DNA of 64,000 bases from Pyxidicoccus xibeiensis (GCF_024198175.1 NZ_JAJVKV010000013.1:124001-188000); one strand, 5' to 3'; counted from the stretch's first letter, positions 46,027-56,870 are shown. Notes: generated by a model not told the origin, from the letters alone. Numbers and translations: made by a program.

Positions 46027-48558
46027 GTGCAAGCTCATCCGCCGCCCTACGTCCAGGCCTCCCGGGCCTTCCGTCACTTCTTCGGCGAGCTCCGGGAGGC
46101 GTACCTGGAGCGAGAGACGCTCTTCACGCAGCTGGAGCTGGCGCTCCTGGGGCGGGAGCACGTGCTGGTGGTGGGGCCGCCGGGCACGGCGAAGAGCGCC
46201 ATCGCCAGCGCGGTGCTGGGGCGCATCGTCGACGAGCGCACGGGGCAGCCGTCGCTGTTCTCCAAGCAGCTCGCCGAGTCCACCGTGCAGACGGACCTCA
46301 TCGGCCCGGTGGACTTCAAGGTGCTCACGGAGACGGGGCGCACGGAGTACCTCACCGAAGAGGGCATGCTGGGCTCCGAGCACGCCTTCCTGGACGAGGT
46401 GTTCGACGGCCGGGACATGCTGCTGCGCTCCATCCTCAACGTGCTGTACGAGCGCGAGCTGAAGCACGGGCGGCGGGTGACGACGGGGCGCACCGAGTGC
46501 GTCATCATGACGAGCAACCGGTACCTCTCCGAGGTGCTCGCGCGCTCGCCGGAGCTGCTGCTGGCCTTCGCGGACCGGCTCAGCTTCATCTGCTTCGTGC
46601 CCAAGTCCTTCGCCCGGAAGGAGAGCCGGGCGGCCATGCTCCAGCGCTTCCTGCACGGAGCGCGGCCGGACCTGCGGGCCCAGCTGTCCCTCCAGCAGGT
46701 GGACCTGCTGCAGGACGCGGTGACGCGGGTGAAGGTGCCCAGCCACGTGCTGGAGGGCGTGGAGCTGCTGGCGGACGCGCTGGAGCGCGCGCTGGCGGCG
46801 CAGGTGTCCAAGCTGCCCGACTACGTGCCCACGAAGTACTTCTCCCAGCGCTCGGCGGTGAAGGCGCTGTGGGCGCTGAAGGCCGCGGTGGTGAGAGATC
46901 AAATCTACCGGCGGCCGGACCGGCCGCTGGAAGCCACGGTGGAGGACCTGGACTCGCTGCGCTGGTTCTTCCTGCTGGGGGGCCCGCCAGCGGCGGAGAC
47001 GGAGGCGCTGCTCAAGGCGGTGGTGGACCCGCGCGAGCGCGCACAGCTGGAAATCGTCCGGCTGGAGCAGCGGGCCTTCGACGAGTGCCTGGCCCAGGTG
47101 CGGCAGGACCTGGGGGGCGGCGTGGAGCGCGAGGCCCAGGCGCTGGGGGCGGTCGACGACGTGGCGGCGGCCGAGTCGCTGGGACGCAACTGGCAGCCCG
47201 CCGTGGTGTCCACCACCGCGAAGTCGCTGCTGACCAAGCTGGTGCCGGGCCCGCGCCACGCGGCGAACCGGGCCCCGCTGCTGGGCGCCGCGCGGGCGCT
47301 CGTCACCGCGCTGGAGCAGCGGCTGGGACGCGGCATGGCGGGGCAGGGCGAGGGCCGGGGTGGGCTGGCGCTGCTGTCCTCCTTCCGCGACGCGCTGGCG
47401 CTGTGCCGCGCCATCCCCGAGCTGCGCGCGGGCTACGCGCCGCTGTGCGAGTCCACCGCGCGCTACCTGGAGGGCGCGCTGGAGATGATTGCCCTGTCCG
47501 CGGAGAGCGTGGACTTCGAGGACGGCCTCAAGCTCGAGGGGCTGGTGGGGCTGGCGGACAACCTGGAGGAGGAGCTGTCCCAGACGACGGACCTGGCGGG
47601 GCAGCTCGCGGAGGGCGCGCCGGCGGCGCTGGAGGCCCTGCGCGTGGAGGAGGTCGAGGTGCGGCGGCGCGTGGTGTCCGCCCTGCGCCGCCGTGCCGCC
47701 CTGGCCTTCCAGGGCTCCACGGGACGGGCGCGGAGGGAGCCGCTGGAGGCGCTCGCCGCCGACTCGCGGCGCCTCACGCAGCTGGAGCACTCGCTGGCCG
47801 TGCTGGACCCGTCCCAGGCGGGGCTCAAGCAGGAGTTGCTGCTGCCGCTGGGCATCGCCTATGCGCGCGAGGTGCTGTCGTCCACGCCCTTCGAGCGAAT
47901 CGACCAGTACGGCCGCGCGGTGCAGTCCGTGGCGGAGAACCTGAGGCGCGAGGGCCTGTCCGTGGACGTGGTGCTCGCCGAGTGCCGCGACATCCTCGAG
48001 AACCGGCTGCGGGAGCACGCCAAGCTCCTCACCCGCGAGGTGGCCAGCCCTCCGCCCCAGGCCACCGCCGTGCTCAACGGCGACGCGTACGTCTTCTACC
48101 GGGGCGAGTTCTCCGCCCGGGCCCCGGACGGCGAGCTGGCCTCGCTGCTCAGCCTGGACGGGCAGCTCGCGGTCTTCCGTGGCGCCTCCGCGCCGGGCTT
48201 CCTCTCGGACAACGTGCGCTCGGCGGTGGCACAGGCGGAGCTGTCCTTCGTCCAGTCGCGCGTGAAGTACCTGCGCAGCTGGCTGACGCAGCTGCTCACG
48301 TCGCTGCCGGCCCCGGACTCCCTCACCGAGCGCTCCGAGGCGGAGCGCACCGTGGACCGGCTGGTGCGCAGCCGCTTCCCGATGCTGGCCCTGAAGGAGG
48401 GGGAGCTGGTGCGCCTGCGGGGCGTGCTGTCCATCCTGGGCTCCATGCCCGGAGACCTGGGCGAGAGTGCCCGCAGGCTGGAGGGGCAGCTGCGCGGCAT
48501 CGACGACGACTTCGGGCGCTTCAGCCGCCAGGTGCTGTCGCGGCGGTCGGCGTCATGA
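46027..48558 (+). CDS. MoxR/RavA-type AAA+ ATPase with long helical C-terminus
   Basis: 843 residues. AAA+ core (about 15-320): Walker A GPPGTAKS (50-57), Walker B AFLDEVF (Asp/Glu about 123-124), sensor MTSNRYL. The remaining 520 residues are mainly helices and coiled coil (LEEELSQTTDLAGQLAEGAPAALEALRVEEVEVRRRV). E. coli RavA is about 500 residues, so this is much longer. RavA-type ATPases pair with a VWA partner and act on membrane or respiratory complexes; here the partner gene follows after 31 bases. The start is GTG 46027. First gene of a three-gene operon. Confidence 0.85.
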   Translation: MQAHPPPYVQASRAFRHFFGELREAYLERETLFTQLELALLGREHVLVVGPPGTAKSAIASAVLGRIVDERTGQPSLFSKQLAESTVQTDLIGPVDFKVLTETGRTEYLTEEGMLGSEHAFLDEVFDGRDMLLRSILNVLYERELKHGRRVTTGRTECVIMTSNRYLSEVLARSPELLLAFADRLSFICFVPKSFARKESRAAMLQRFLHGARPDLRAQLSLQQVDLLQDAVTRVKVPSHVLEGVELLADALERALAAQVSKLPDYVPTKYFSQRSAVKALWALKAAVVRDQIYRRPDRPLEATVEDLDSLRWFFLLGGPPAAETEALLKAVVDPRERAQLEIVRLEQRAFDECLAQVRQDLGGGVEREAQALGAVDDVAAAESLGRNWQPAVVSTTAKSLLTKLVPGPRHAANRAPLLGAARALVTALEQRLGRGMAGQGEGRGGLALLSSFRDALALCRAIPELRAGYAPLCESTARYLEGALEMIALSAESVDFEDGLKLEGLVGLADNLEEELSQTTDLAGQLAEGAPAALEALRVEEVEVRRRVVSALRRRAALAFQGSTGRARREPLEALAADSRRLTQLEHSLAVLDPSQAGLKQELLLPLGIAYAREVLSSTPFERIDQYGRAVQSVAENLRREGLSVDVVLAECRDILENRLREHAKLLTREVASPPPQATAVLNGDAYVFYRGEFSARAPDGELASLLSLDGQLAVFRGASAPGFLSDNVRSAVAQAELSFVQSRVKYLRSWLTQLLTSLPAPDSLTERSEAERTVDRLVRSRFPMLALKEGELVRLRGVLSILGSMPGDLGESARRLEGQLRGIDDDFGRFSRQVLSRRSAS

Positions 48559-48589
48559 GGCGGGCTGAGGGGCAGGGGAGGCGCTGAGC

Positions 48590-50866
48590 GTGCTCGTGCG
48601 GCGGCTCACGGAACTGCGGCGGCGCCTGGATGCGCTGCAACAGCCCGCTCCGGCGCCCGGAGGCTGGCGCGGGTGGTCTTTCGGCCGGCGCGCTCGCGGG
48701 CCGGAGGACCTGGCCCTGCCGGTGCTCACGGCGCTGGACCGCGAGCTGGACCGGGTGGGCGTGCACACCGCCGCGGACGCGCAGCTGCTGCGCGAGCTGG
48801 GCGTGCGCAAGGGACGCGCGGGGGCGCTGGCCCAGGGGCTCCAGGCCCGGGCGGAGCAGGCCCTGGAGGAGGTGGAGGCGTGCGTGCTGCTCGTGGAGCG
48901 CGCATGGCGCGCGGGCGAGCCGCCGCCCGGGGCGCTCACCCTGCTGGAGCGGGCCTTCGTCCAGCTGGCGCGGGCCGTGAAGGTGGCGGAGCTGTTCTCC
49001 CGGCCCCCGTCGGACAGCCTGGACACGGACGTGGAGTTCGAAATCTACGTGCGGCCGGAGGTGACGCGGAGGGACCGCTCGCCCACCAGCGCCCGCATGG
49101 CGGCGGCCGAGTTCTTCGCCGCCCGGGCGCGCGACAACGCGGCGGACGTGGTGCAGAAGCGCCGCGACCTGGATCTGGCGCACGAGCTGCTGCTGCGCCT
49201 GGGCGCGGACCACGACCGGGAGCGGGGCATGGCGCTGCGCCGGCAGGTGGCGGAGGCCCGTGAGCGCGTCCGCTCCGTGCCCGCCGTGCGCTCCCTGGAC
49301 GAGCTGCTGCGCCATGTGCGGCACTCCGCCCGGCGTGAGCCCCAGGTGGCCTACCGCTCCCTGCGCGGCCTCTACGAGCGCGCGCTGGAGGCCGGGGACA
49401 CGCAGCTGGCGAACGCCGCGCGCACCGCCCTGGAGCCCCTGCTGCCGCCCCGGCAGCGCCTGTCCGCCCAGCTGGAGACGGCCGAGCGGGACTCGCTGGC
49501 CCACTGGTTCGGGGAGAGCCCCGAGGCGGGGAAGCCGGCGGCCACGGCGCCCCAGCCGGACGAGCTGCTGGCGGACCTGGCCTTCTCGCTGAAGCCCGAG
49601 CAGCTCTCCACCTTCGAGCTGGCCGCCGGCTGCGCCCGGTACTTCGACGTGGAGGACGCGCTGTCGGAGGAAATCGTGCTGGCGGACACGCGCACGAAGC
49701 GGCCCGTCCCCCGGCGGGTGCCGTACCCCACCCAGACGATGACGTACGAGACGACGGGCAGCCTGCACGAGGTGCACAACTTCGTGCTCACCGACCCGCG
49801 CATGCTGCTGCACGACCTGGCCGCGAGCCACCAGCTGGTGCGCGCCTACCTGGAGGACGAGCCCCCGCCGCGCCCCCAGAAGGTGAAGCGCACCGCCGTG
49901 CGCGTCTACGTCTGCGACGCGTCCGGCTCCATGCACGGCAGTCGCGCCCGCTTCCGCGACGCCATCGTCATCGCCGAGCTGAACAACCTGCGCGTCAAGG
50001 CGCGCCGGGGCGAGCAGTTCGACCCGCTCTACTTCAGCTTCTTCAACGACGTGCCCACCGAGCTGGCCCGCGTGGACACCGCCGTCGAGGCCACCCGGCA
50101 GATAGAGAAGCTCTTCCGCGAGTCACCCGCGGAGGGCCAGACGGACATCACCCTGGCGCTGATGTCCGCCTTCGACTCCATCCGCGCCGCGCAGGGCAGG
50201 GACCCGTACCTCGCCCGCGCCACGGTGGTCATCATCACCGACGGCGAGGACCGCGTGGACCTGGACCTCATCCGCCGCACCCGGGCCCCGATGGGCGCGC
50301 TGGACATCGCCCTGAGCTTCATCTCCCTGGGCGAGGAGAACCCGGACCTCCGCATGCTGGTGCGCGAGCAGCGCGCCGCGGGAGGCCGCGCCTTCTATCA
50401 CCACCTCTCCGACGAGGAGATCCAGTGGGCGCGCACCGAGTTCGACACCCCGTGGCGCACCCTGCTGCCCCGCGACGTGCCCACCACCGGAGACGTCCTG
50501 GAGCAGTTGGCACCCCACCTGGAGGCGCTGGAGGCGGTGGCGGCCGGGAGGGGCGCGCCCGCGCCCGTGGCGGTGGAGGCCTCCTTCGACGCGCTCTTCC
50601 CGGAGACGCCCTCCGCGTCGCCCGGTGCGCAGGTGCCGGGGGCGGACGTGGTGAACCGCGTGGTGGACATCCTCGCCGCGCTGGTGGAGGCGGCCTCGCT
50701 GGCCCCCGCGGACCGGCGCGCGTCGGAGAGCATGGTGCTCCTCCAGCACCTGCTGTCGGTGTACGGACTCACGCCGGCCCGGTACCTGGCCGCGCTGTCC
50801 GCCGGTGGGCTTCCCGTGCGCGAGGCCCTGGACCGGGTGCGGCTGTTGTGCCGCCCGTTCGGCTAG
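48590..50866 (+). CDS. ViaA-like von Willebrand factor A protein
   Basis: 758 residues. The N-terminal 420 are helical and coiled coil (LTELRRRLDALQQ). The VWA domain (about 435-610) begins VYVCDASGSMHGSR with the DxSxS metal site (about 442-446), and has GQTDITLALMSAF and VVIITDGEDRVDLDL, completing the MIDAS Thr/Asp set. A helical tail follows. ViaA (about 480 residues in E. coli) partners RavA. Starts at GTG 48590; 16 bases before the PspA-like gene. Confidence 0.85.
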   Translation: MLVRRLTELRRRLDALQQPAPAPGGWRGWSFGRRARGPEDLALPVLTALDRELDRVGVHTAADAQLLRELGVRKGRAGALAQGLQARAEQALEEVEACVLLVERAWRAGEPPPGALTLLERAFVQLARAVKVAELFSRPPSDSLDTDVEFEIYVRPEVTRRDRSPTSARMAAAEFFAARARDNAADVVQKRRDLDLAHELLLRLGADHDRERGMALRRQVAEARERVRSVPAVRSLDELLRHVRHSARREPQVAYRSLRGLYERALEAGDTQLANAARTALEPLLPPRQRLSAQLETAERDSLAHWFGESPEAGKPAATAPQPDELLADLAFSLKPEQLSTFELAAGCARYFDVEDALSEEIVLADTRTKRPVPRRVPYPTQTMTYETTGSLHEVHNFVLTDPRMLLHDLAASHQLVRAYLEDEPPPRPQKVKRTAVRVYVCDASGSMHGSRARFRDAIVIAELNNLRVKARRGEQFDPLYFSFFNDVPTELARVDTAVEATRQIEKLFRESPAEGQTDITLALMSAFDSIRAAQGRDPYLARATVVIITDGEDRVDLDLIRRTRAPMGALDIALSFISLGEENPDLRMLVREQRAAGGRAFYHHLSDEEIQWARTEFDTPWRTLLPRDVPTTGDVLEQLAPHLEALEAVAAGRGAPAPVAVEASFDALFPETPSASPGAQVPGADVVNRVVDILAALVEAASLAPADRRASESMVLLQHLLSVYGLTPARYLAALSAGGLPVREALDRVRLLCRPFG

Positions 50867-50882
50867 GCTGCACCCCACGCCC

Positions 50883-51443
50883 ATGTTCTTCGGCCTGTTG
50901 CGGAAACGGAAGAAGGAGCCCTCCCGGCCGGCGGACCCGCTCGCCGCCCTGGACCAGCTCATCGAGAACCTGGACCGGCAGGCGGCCCAGGTGCGCAAGT
51001 CCGCGGCCACGCTGCTCGCCCTCAAGGGGGACTTGTCGCGCGGCGTGGAGCGCTACACGAAGCGGCTGGAGGAGCTCGCCTCGCGCCGCGGCACCGCGGA
51101 GGAGAAGGGGGATGCCCGCGCCGCGGCCGTGCTGAAGAAGGACCGGGAGCACGCGGAGGCCCTGCTGGCCACCACGCGCGAGTCGCTGGCGCGCGCGGAC
51201 ACGGACGCGAAGCTGCTGCTGGAGGCCGCGGGCGAGCTGGGCGACCGGCTGGAGGAGCTGCGCCGGGAGCGCGAGAGCGCCTCCGCCCGCCTAACCGTGG
51301 GCGGCATCGTCACCGACGCCATGCGCGAGCGTGTGGCCCGCTTCGAGCAGGCCCTGGTGGTGGACGCCGCCCGGGACGAGGTGGAGCGCGCGCACGCCCT
51401 GGCCGACATCTACCGCGAGGAGCTGCGCGAGCAGGAGAAGTGA
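50883..51443 (+). CDS. PspA/IM30-like coiled-coil protein
   Basis: 186 residues. An N-terminal amphipathic start (MFFGLLRKRKKEPS) is followed by an almost wholly helical coiled coil (LDQLIENLDRQAAQVRKSAATLLALKGDLSRG, LGDRLEELRRERESASARL). This fits membrane-binding ESCRT-III-like PspA/Vipp1 relatives, here shorter than E. coli PspA (222). It is the third gene of the RavA-ViaA operon, supporting an envelope-stress role. The coiled-coil character is certain; the PspA label is inferred. Confidence 0.75.
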   Translation: MFFGLLRKRKKEPSRPADPLAALDQLIENLDRQAAQVRKSAATLLALKGDLSRGVERYTKRLEELASRRGTAEEKGDARAAAVLKKDREHAEALLATTRESLARADTDAKLLLEAAGELGDRLEELRRERESASARLTVGGIVTDAMRERVARFEQALVVDAARDEVERAHALADIYREELREQEK

Positions 51444-51502
51444 CGCTCGCCCGGGCCCCGCAGGTGGGGCGGCGCTGGCTCCGGCCTCCGCTCGGGCGAG
51501 CG
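51444..51502. terminator. Convergent long-loop hairpin
   Basis: Perfect 10-bp arms (51444-51453 and 51493-51502) enclose a 39-base loop with an inner gcccc/ggggc hairpin. It lies between the PspA-like stop and the diadenylate cyclase stop. Confidence 0.55.
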
Positions 51503-51522
51503 CAGGCGGGCCGGCACACGCC

Positions 51523-52404
51523 TCAGGTGCGGCGCGCCGTCTGGTGCAGCTCCAGGACGATGTTGCCGCCCTTGAAGAGGCGCACCGCGCCGGACGTCTG
51601 GCTCACCACCAGCGCGATGCAGTGCGTGGTGGAGGTGATGCCGGCGGCGGCCGCGTGGCGCGCGCCCAGGCCGAGCGGAATCTTCACCGCGTCGTCGGTG
51701 GCGGACAGGTAGCGGCCCGCGGCCAGCACCACGCCGTCCTCGCGGATGACGAAGGCCCCGTCCAGCACGGAGAAGTTCTTGATGGCCTCCCGGATCTTCG
51801 GGTCCAGCACGTTCCGCTCCGCCTCGGAGATGCCCTGGAACGGGTTGATGGTCATCTGCCGGCTCTTCTCCAGCACCGTGGTGTGGTCACCGATGGTGAT
51901 GATGGTGCCGATGGGATGGCCCTCGAAGCCCTCCTGGCCAATCTGCAGCGCGAGCTGGATGAGCGCGTCCACCACCTGCGAGTTGAACTCCTCGCCCAGC
52001 TTCACGCCTTCGATGGCGAGCCGGTCATCCAGCGAGCCGCCGATGCGCATCTGCATCAGCGTGTCCGGCGCGCGGCCCACCTTGCCCGTCATGCACAGCA
52101 CCAGGTCGCCTTCCTTGAACGCTCCCTGGGACAGCGCGGAGACGAGCGCCACCTTCACCCGCTCGGTGCGCGAGTAGTCATACGCCGGGATGACGAGCGC
52201 GCGGACCTTCTTCGCCAGGTGCTCCTGTGCGAGCTTCGGCATCGTCACCGCATAGACGAGCTTCTTGCGAGCAGGCCGGCCCCGGAACTCCTCGGAAGGA
52301 ATGGGCGTGTCGCAGATGTAGAGGAAATGGTCTACTTCGCTCTTGCCCGCAAGCGAGAGGGCCGAGCGCAGGAACTCCCGATCAAACTTCGTGTTCTCGG
52401 TCAA
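51523..52404 (-). CDS. Diadenylate cyclase (DAC-domain) protein
   Basis: 293 residues. Predicted to join two ATP into c-di-AMP. The N-terminal part (about 1-130; VYAVTMPKLAQEHLAKKVRALVIPAYDY, VKVALVSALSQGAFKEGDLVLCMTG) resembles the pyruvate-kinase-like domain of DacZ/CdaZ-type enzymes. The DAC domain has FSVLDGAFVIREDGVVLAAGRYL (DGA motif, about 215) and GLGARHAAAAGITSTTHCIALVVSQTSGAVRLFKGG. The usual RHR motif reads RHA here, so catalytic use of that position is uncertain. No membrane segments. Divergent from the TraR/DksA gene. Confidence 0.85.
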   Translation of the reverse strand: MTENTKFDREFLRSALSLAGKSEVDHFLYICDTPIPSEEFRGRPARKKLVYAVTMPKLAQEHLAKKVRALVIPAYDYSRTERVKVALVSALSQGAFKEGDLVLCMTGKVGRAPDTLMQMRIGGSLDDRLAIEGVKLGEEFNSQVVDALIQLALQIGQEGFEGHPIGTIITIGDHTTVLEKSRQMTINPFQGISEAERNVLDPKIREAIKNFSVLDGAFVIREDGVVLAAGRYLSATDDAVKIPLGLGARHAAAAGITSTTHCIALVVSQTSGAVRLFKGGNIVLELHQTARRT

Positions 52405-52443
52405 CCGTCCCTCTCTTCACCCAGAGTCTGGACCCTGGTCAGC

Positions 52444-52471
52444 TTGACACTGAAGGGTACATGAATAAAGC
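52444..52471 (+). promoter_or_regulatory. Candidate promoter of the TraR/DksA gene
   Basis: TTGACA (52444-52449), 16-base spacer and TAAAGC (52466-52471), with the same spacing as the candidate dnaK promoter. A gggccc self-complementary repeat around a T-run (about 52476-52504) lies between it and the GTG start. Confidence 0.45.
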
Positions 52472-52531
52472 TTTCGGGCCCTTTTTTCGGGGGTCAGGGC
52501 CCAAAACCCTCGCTGGACTGGAGCGAAGGCT

Positions 52532-52894
52532 GTGAACCAGAAAGATCTCAAGCGTTACAAGAAGATGCTCGAGGACAGCAAGACGAGCCTGCTCGAGAGC
52601 GCCAAGAAGACCCTGGTGGAGGAGTCCAGTTTCGACACGGACGACCTCCCGGATGAGATCGACCTGGCCTCCTCCGAGTACGCGCAGTCGATGGTGTTCC
52701 GCCTGCGCGACCGGGAGAAGTTCCTGCTGCAGAAGATCGAGAAGGCGCTGGTGCGCATCGAGGACGGTACGTTCGGCATCTGCGAGCGTTGCGAGGAGGA
52801 CATCTCTCCGAAGCGACTCGAGGCGCGTCCGGTGACGACGCTCTGCATCCGCTGCAAGGAGGAGCAGGAGAAGAAGGAGAAGTCCTACGGCTGA
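52532..52894 (+). CDS. TraR/DksA-type zinc-finger protein
   Basis: 120 residues. A helical coiled coil (KRYKKMLEDSKTSLLESAKKTLVEE, LRDREKFLLQKIEKALVRIEDGTFGIC) and a four-Cys zinc finger (Cys 84, 87, 105, 108) match the C-terminal part of DksA/TraR. These bind the RNA polymerase secondary channel and assist ppGpp control. Asp residues in SSFDTDDLPDEIDLAS may form the tip. It is shorter than DksA (151). Starts at GTG 52532. Placed 4 kb from the RelA/SpoT gene. Confidence 0.9.
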   Translation: MNQKDLKRYKKMLEDSKTSLLESAKKTLVEESSFDTDDLPDEIDLASSEYAQSMVFRLRDREKFLLQKIEKALVRIEDGTFGICERCEEDISPKRLEARPVTTLCIRCKEEQEKKEKSYG

Positions 52895-52911
52895 GCAGCG
52901 CCGTGGCACCC

Positions 52912-52942
52912 CGGGCCGTGCGGGAGCTTCCCGTGCGGCCCG
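52912..52942. terminator. Convergent hairpin after the TraR/DksA gene
   Basis: Arms of 7 and 5 bp with a symmetric 2-base internal loop (52912-52925 and 52929-52942) lie between the stops at 52894 and 52997. No T-run. Confidence 0.5.
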
Positions 52943-52996
52943 GCACCCGGGCAGCAGCACCGCCCGGGGCTCCTGAGCTTGACGACTCCGGGCGCC

Positions 52997-53764
52997 TCAG
53001 GCCGCGGGCGCCTGGATTTCCACGCGCAGCAGCTGGCGGCCGATGAGGAAGTGGTCCCCGTTGTCCACGAAGGTGGGGCCCGCCAGGCGGATGAAGGTGC
53101 CGTTGGACGAGCCCACGTCGCGGACCTGGAGCCGGTCCTGCCGCACCTGAAGCACCGCGTGCCGTCCGGACACGAAGCCGTCCGTGGGGAAGGTGAGGTC
53201 GCCCTGCTCGCGGCCCAGCAGGTTGTCCCCCTCGCGCAGCGGGAAGGCCGCGCCCCGCAGGCCGCCCTCCAGCAACTGCACCAGCCTCAGGCGGTAGCCG
53301 GGATCCGGCGAGCCCCACACCTGCGTGCCGCCCGGGCCGGTGGCCGCGGCGGGGATGGGCTCGAGGACGAGGCGCTGCCGTCCCAGGCGCAGCTCGCCGC
53401 CGGGGGACAGCTCCCGCTCCGCGCGCAGGCGGACGAAGACGCCGTTGGCGCCGCCCACGTCCTCCACGGCCAGCCGGGCGCCGGAGAAGAAGAAGCGCAG
53501 CTGCACGGGCATGATGAAGGGGTCATCCGGCAGGGCGATTTCTCCCTGCTGGCCGCAGGTGAGGGTGTCGCGCTGCATGCGGACGACGGACTCGGGGCCG
53601 CCGTCGGCGCGCACCACGCGGATGGACACCTGCGGGCGCGAGGACAGGCTGGCGACAGCCATCACCATCGTCCCGGAGCGGATGGGCGAGCCACAGGCGC
53701 GGCAGACAGTCGCGTCCCGGGCGTTCTCGGTGTCACAGCGGGGGCAGTATTCCACGGCGTCCAT
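52997..53764 (-). CDS. Zinc-ribbon protein with two FHA domains
   Basis: 255 residues. A four-Cys ribbon (CPRC and CRAC; Cys 7, 10, 21, 24) precedes a first FHA-like domain that is degenerate at the phosphothreonine-binding positions (ALPDDPFIMPVQLRFFFS, DVGGANGVFVRL). A second, canonical FHA domain follows (LLGREQGDLTFPTDGFVSGRHAVLQV, DVGSSNGTFIRL), which should bind phosphothreonine. Start ATG 53764 is where the Cys motif begins. Divergent from the kinase gene at 53880, 115 bases away, so it is a likely partner. Confidence 0.9.
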   Translation of the reverse strand: MDAVEYCPRCDTENARDATVCRACGSPIRSGTMVMAVASLSSRPQVSIRVVRADGGPESVVRMQRDTLTCGQQGEIALPDDPFIMPVQLRFFFSGARLAVEDVGGANGVFVRLRAERELSPGGELRLGRQRLVLEPIPAAATGPGGTQVWGSPDPGYRLRLVQLLEGGLRGAAFPLREGDNLLGREQGDLTFPTDGFVSGRHAVLQVRQDRLQVRDVGSSNGTFIRLAGPTFVDNGDHFLIGRQLLRVEIQAPAA

Positions 53765-53879
53765 GGCGGGTTCCGGGTTGTACCAGGGGCCGCGCCCGCT
53801 TGCTCGCCTTGTGCGTGGCTTGCTCCTCACCCGAGCGACGTGGTGAACTCCCGGGCCCACCCCCCTGGGGAAAGTCGAC

Positions 53880-55589
<1,710 letters not shown>

Positions 55590-55600
55590 GTCAGGGAAGC

Positions 55601-55652
55601 CGCCCGGGAGGACCGGGTGCCACGAAGGCGCCCGGGAGGACCGGGTGCCACG
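55601..55652. repeat. Two perfect 24-base direct repeats
   Basis: The unit cgcccgggaggaccgggtgc plus cacg occurs at 55601-55624 and 55629-55652 (period 28) just after the kinase stop. GC-rich with internal symmetry; function unknown. Confidence 0.85.
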
Positions 55653-55694
55653 GCTGCTGGCAGCGCGGCCCGAGCGCGCTCCGGCGCTACCGCT

Positions 55695-56870
55695 TCAGCC
55701 CAGCGTCTCGACCTGGAGCACGTGCTGTCCCAGCCGGACCCGGTCTCCCGGGCGGAGCGGACGTTCCACGCCGGACGCCAGGCGCACGTACGTGCCCAGG
55801 CCGCCGGACAGGTCCCTCAGCAGGGCGCCCGTGGGCGTGGGAGACAGCTCGCAGTGGCGCCCGGCCAGCCCCTCGTCGCCGGGGAAGCTCAAGTCACAGT
55901 TGGCCTGTCCGATGGTGAGCAGCGGCGCCGCCGTCACCACCGCACGGCCGGCCCTCCCGCCCAGCAGCACCTCTTCCACGCCATAGACGGCCTGCCCCAG
56001 CGGGACGGGCGCGCCGTAGACGGCCGGCCTGCCCGCCGCGGGGCCGGGAAGCTCCAGCCGGCCCGTGAAGCGGAACAGCCGCTGGCCCGCGCTGAACAGC
56101 GTGCGCGGGGCGAGCGCCTCGGTGCCGGCGACGGTGACGAACACGCCCGAGGCGCTCGACTCGTCTCGCACGAAGAGGGCGCCGTCCTTCACCAGGAAGG
56201 TGGCGTGCAGGGGGGAGACGAAGGCGTCGTCCGGGAACAGGATGGCGCCACGCTGGCGGCCCACCACGCAGCCGGTGACGGGCAGCTTGTAGCGCTGCCC
56301 CCGCGTGGAGCCGGCGATGACCGCCAGCCCGAAGCGGGAGGCGGCCGGAGGCGCGGGCCGGGCCGTTGCAGCAGCAGCCGGGCCGGGGGCTCCGGGCGCT
56401 CCGGGCCGCCCAGGCATCGCGCTGTCCGGAACCGGAGGCGGCGGCCGGGTGACGGCGGGCCCCGGCGCGGTGGGGGCGGTCCCCGCCGCGCGGACGGGCG
56501 GCACCGCGGCCGGACCTCCCGTGGAGGCCGGAGGCCGGACAGGGCGCTCCACCGACAGCCCCGCCGCGGCGGTGGGGGGCGGCGTCCGCGCCGAGGGGCG
56601 CAGGCCGGGAGGGATGGCGCTCGGAGGGGGCGGGGTGGTGTGTGGGACGGGCTGTGGACCCGGAAACGTGGAAACCGCGGCGGGACGGCCGGCGGGGGGC
56701 GCCGCTGTGGGCCTGGGCGCCGCCGTGCCGGGCTTGCCGGCGGGCGGACGGGGGGCCGGGGCCTCGACGAGGGCCTGGCCGCAGAGCGTACAGGTGGCCG
56801 AGCGAGGCGAATTATACCCGTCACAGTTCGGGCAGACCACGGAGAGGGCGGACAGCAGGAGCTGTGACAT
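55695..56870 (-). CDS. Zinc-ribbon protein with Pro-rich linker and two FHA-like domains
   Basis: 391 residues. A four-Cys ribbon (Cys 13, 16, 27, 30; CPNC, CTLC) is joined by about 150 Pro/Ala-rich residues to two C-terminal FHA-like domains. The first (about 185-275) has VVGRQRGAILFPDDAFVSPLHATFLV and DESSASGVFV. The second (about 295-391) has TIGQANCDLSFPGDEGLAGRHCEL and DLSGGLGTYVRL. SxxH and related positions are partly kept. Convergent with the kinase and separated from it by the 24-base repeats. It is probably a second partner. Confidence 0.85.
   Translation of the reverse strand: MSQLLLSALSVVCPNCDGYNSPRSATCTLCGQALVEAPAPRPPAGKPGTAAPRPTAAPPAGRPAAVSTFPGPQPVPHTTPPPPSAIPPGLRPSARTPPPTAAAGLSVERPVRPPASTGGPAAVPPVRAAGTAPTAPGPAVTRPPPPVPDSAMPGRPGAPGAPGPAAAATARPAPPAASRFGLAVIAGSTRGQRYKLPVTGCVVGRQRGAILFPDDAFVSPLHATFLVKDGALFVRDESSASGVFVTVAGTEALAPRTLFSAGQRLFRFTGRLELPGPAAGRPAVYGAPVPLGQAVYGVEEVLLGGRAGRAVVTAAPLLTIGQANCDLSFPGDEGLAGRHCELSPTPTGALLRDLSGGLGTYVRLASGVERPLRPGDRVRLGQHVLQVETLG

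Noticed and set aside
45724-48018. 764-codon minus-strand frame across the RavA-like gene
   Set aside because: Antisense to a gene with intact Walker motifs.
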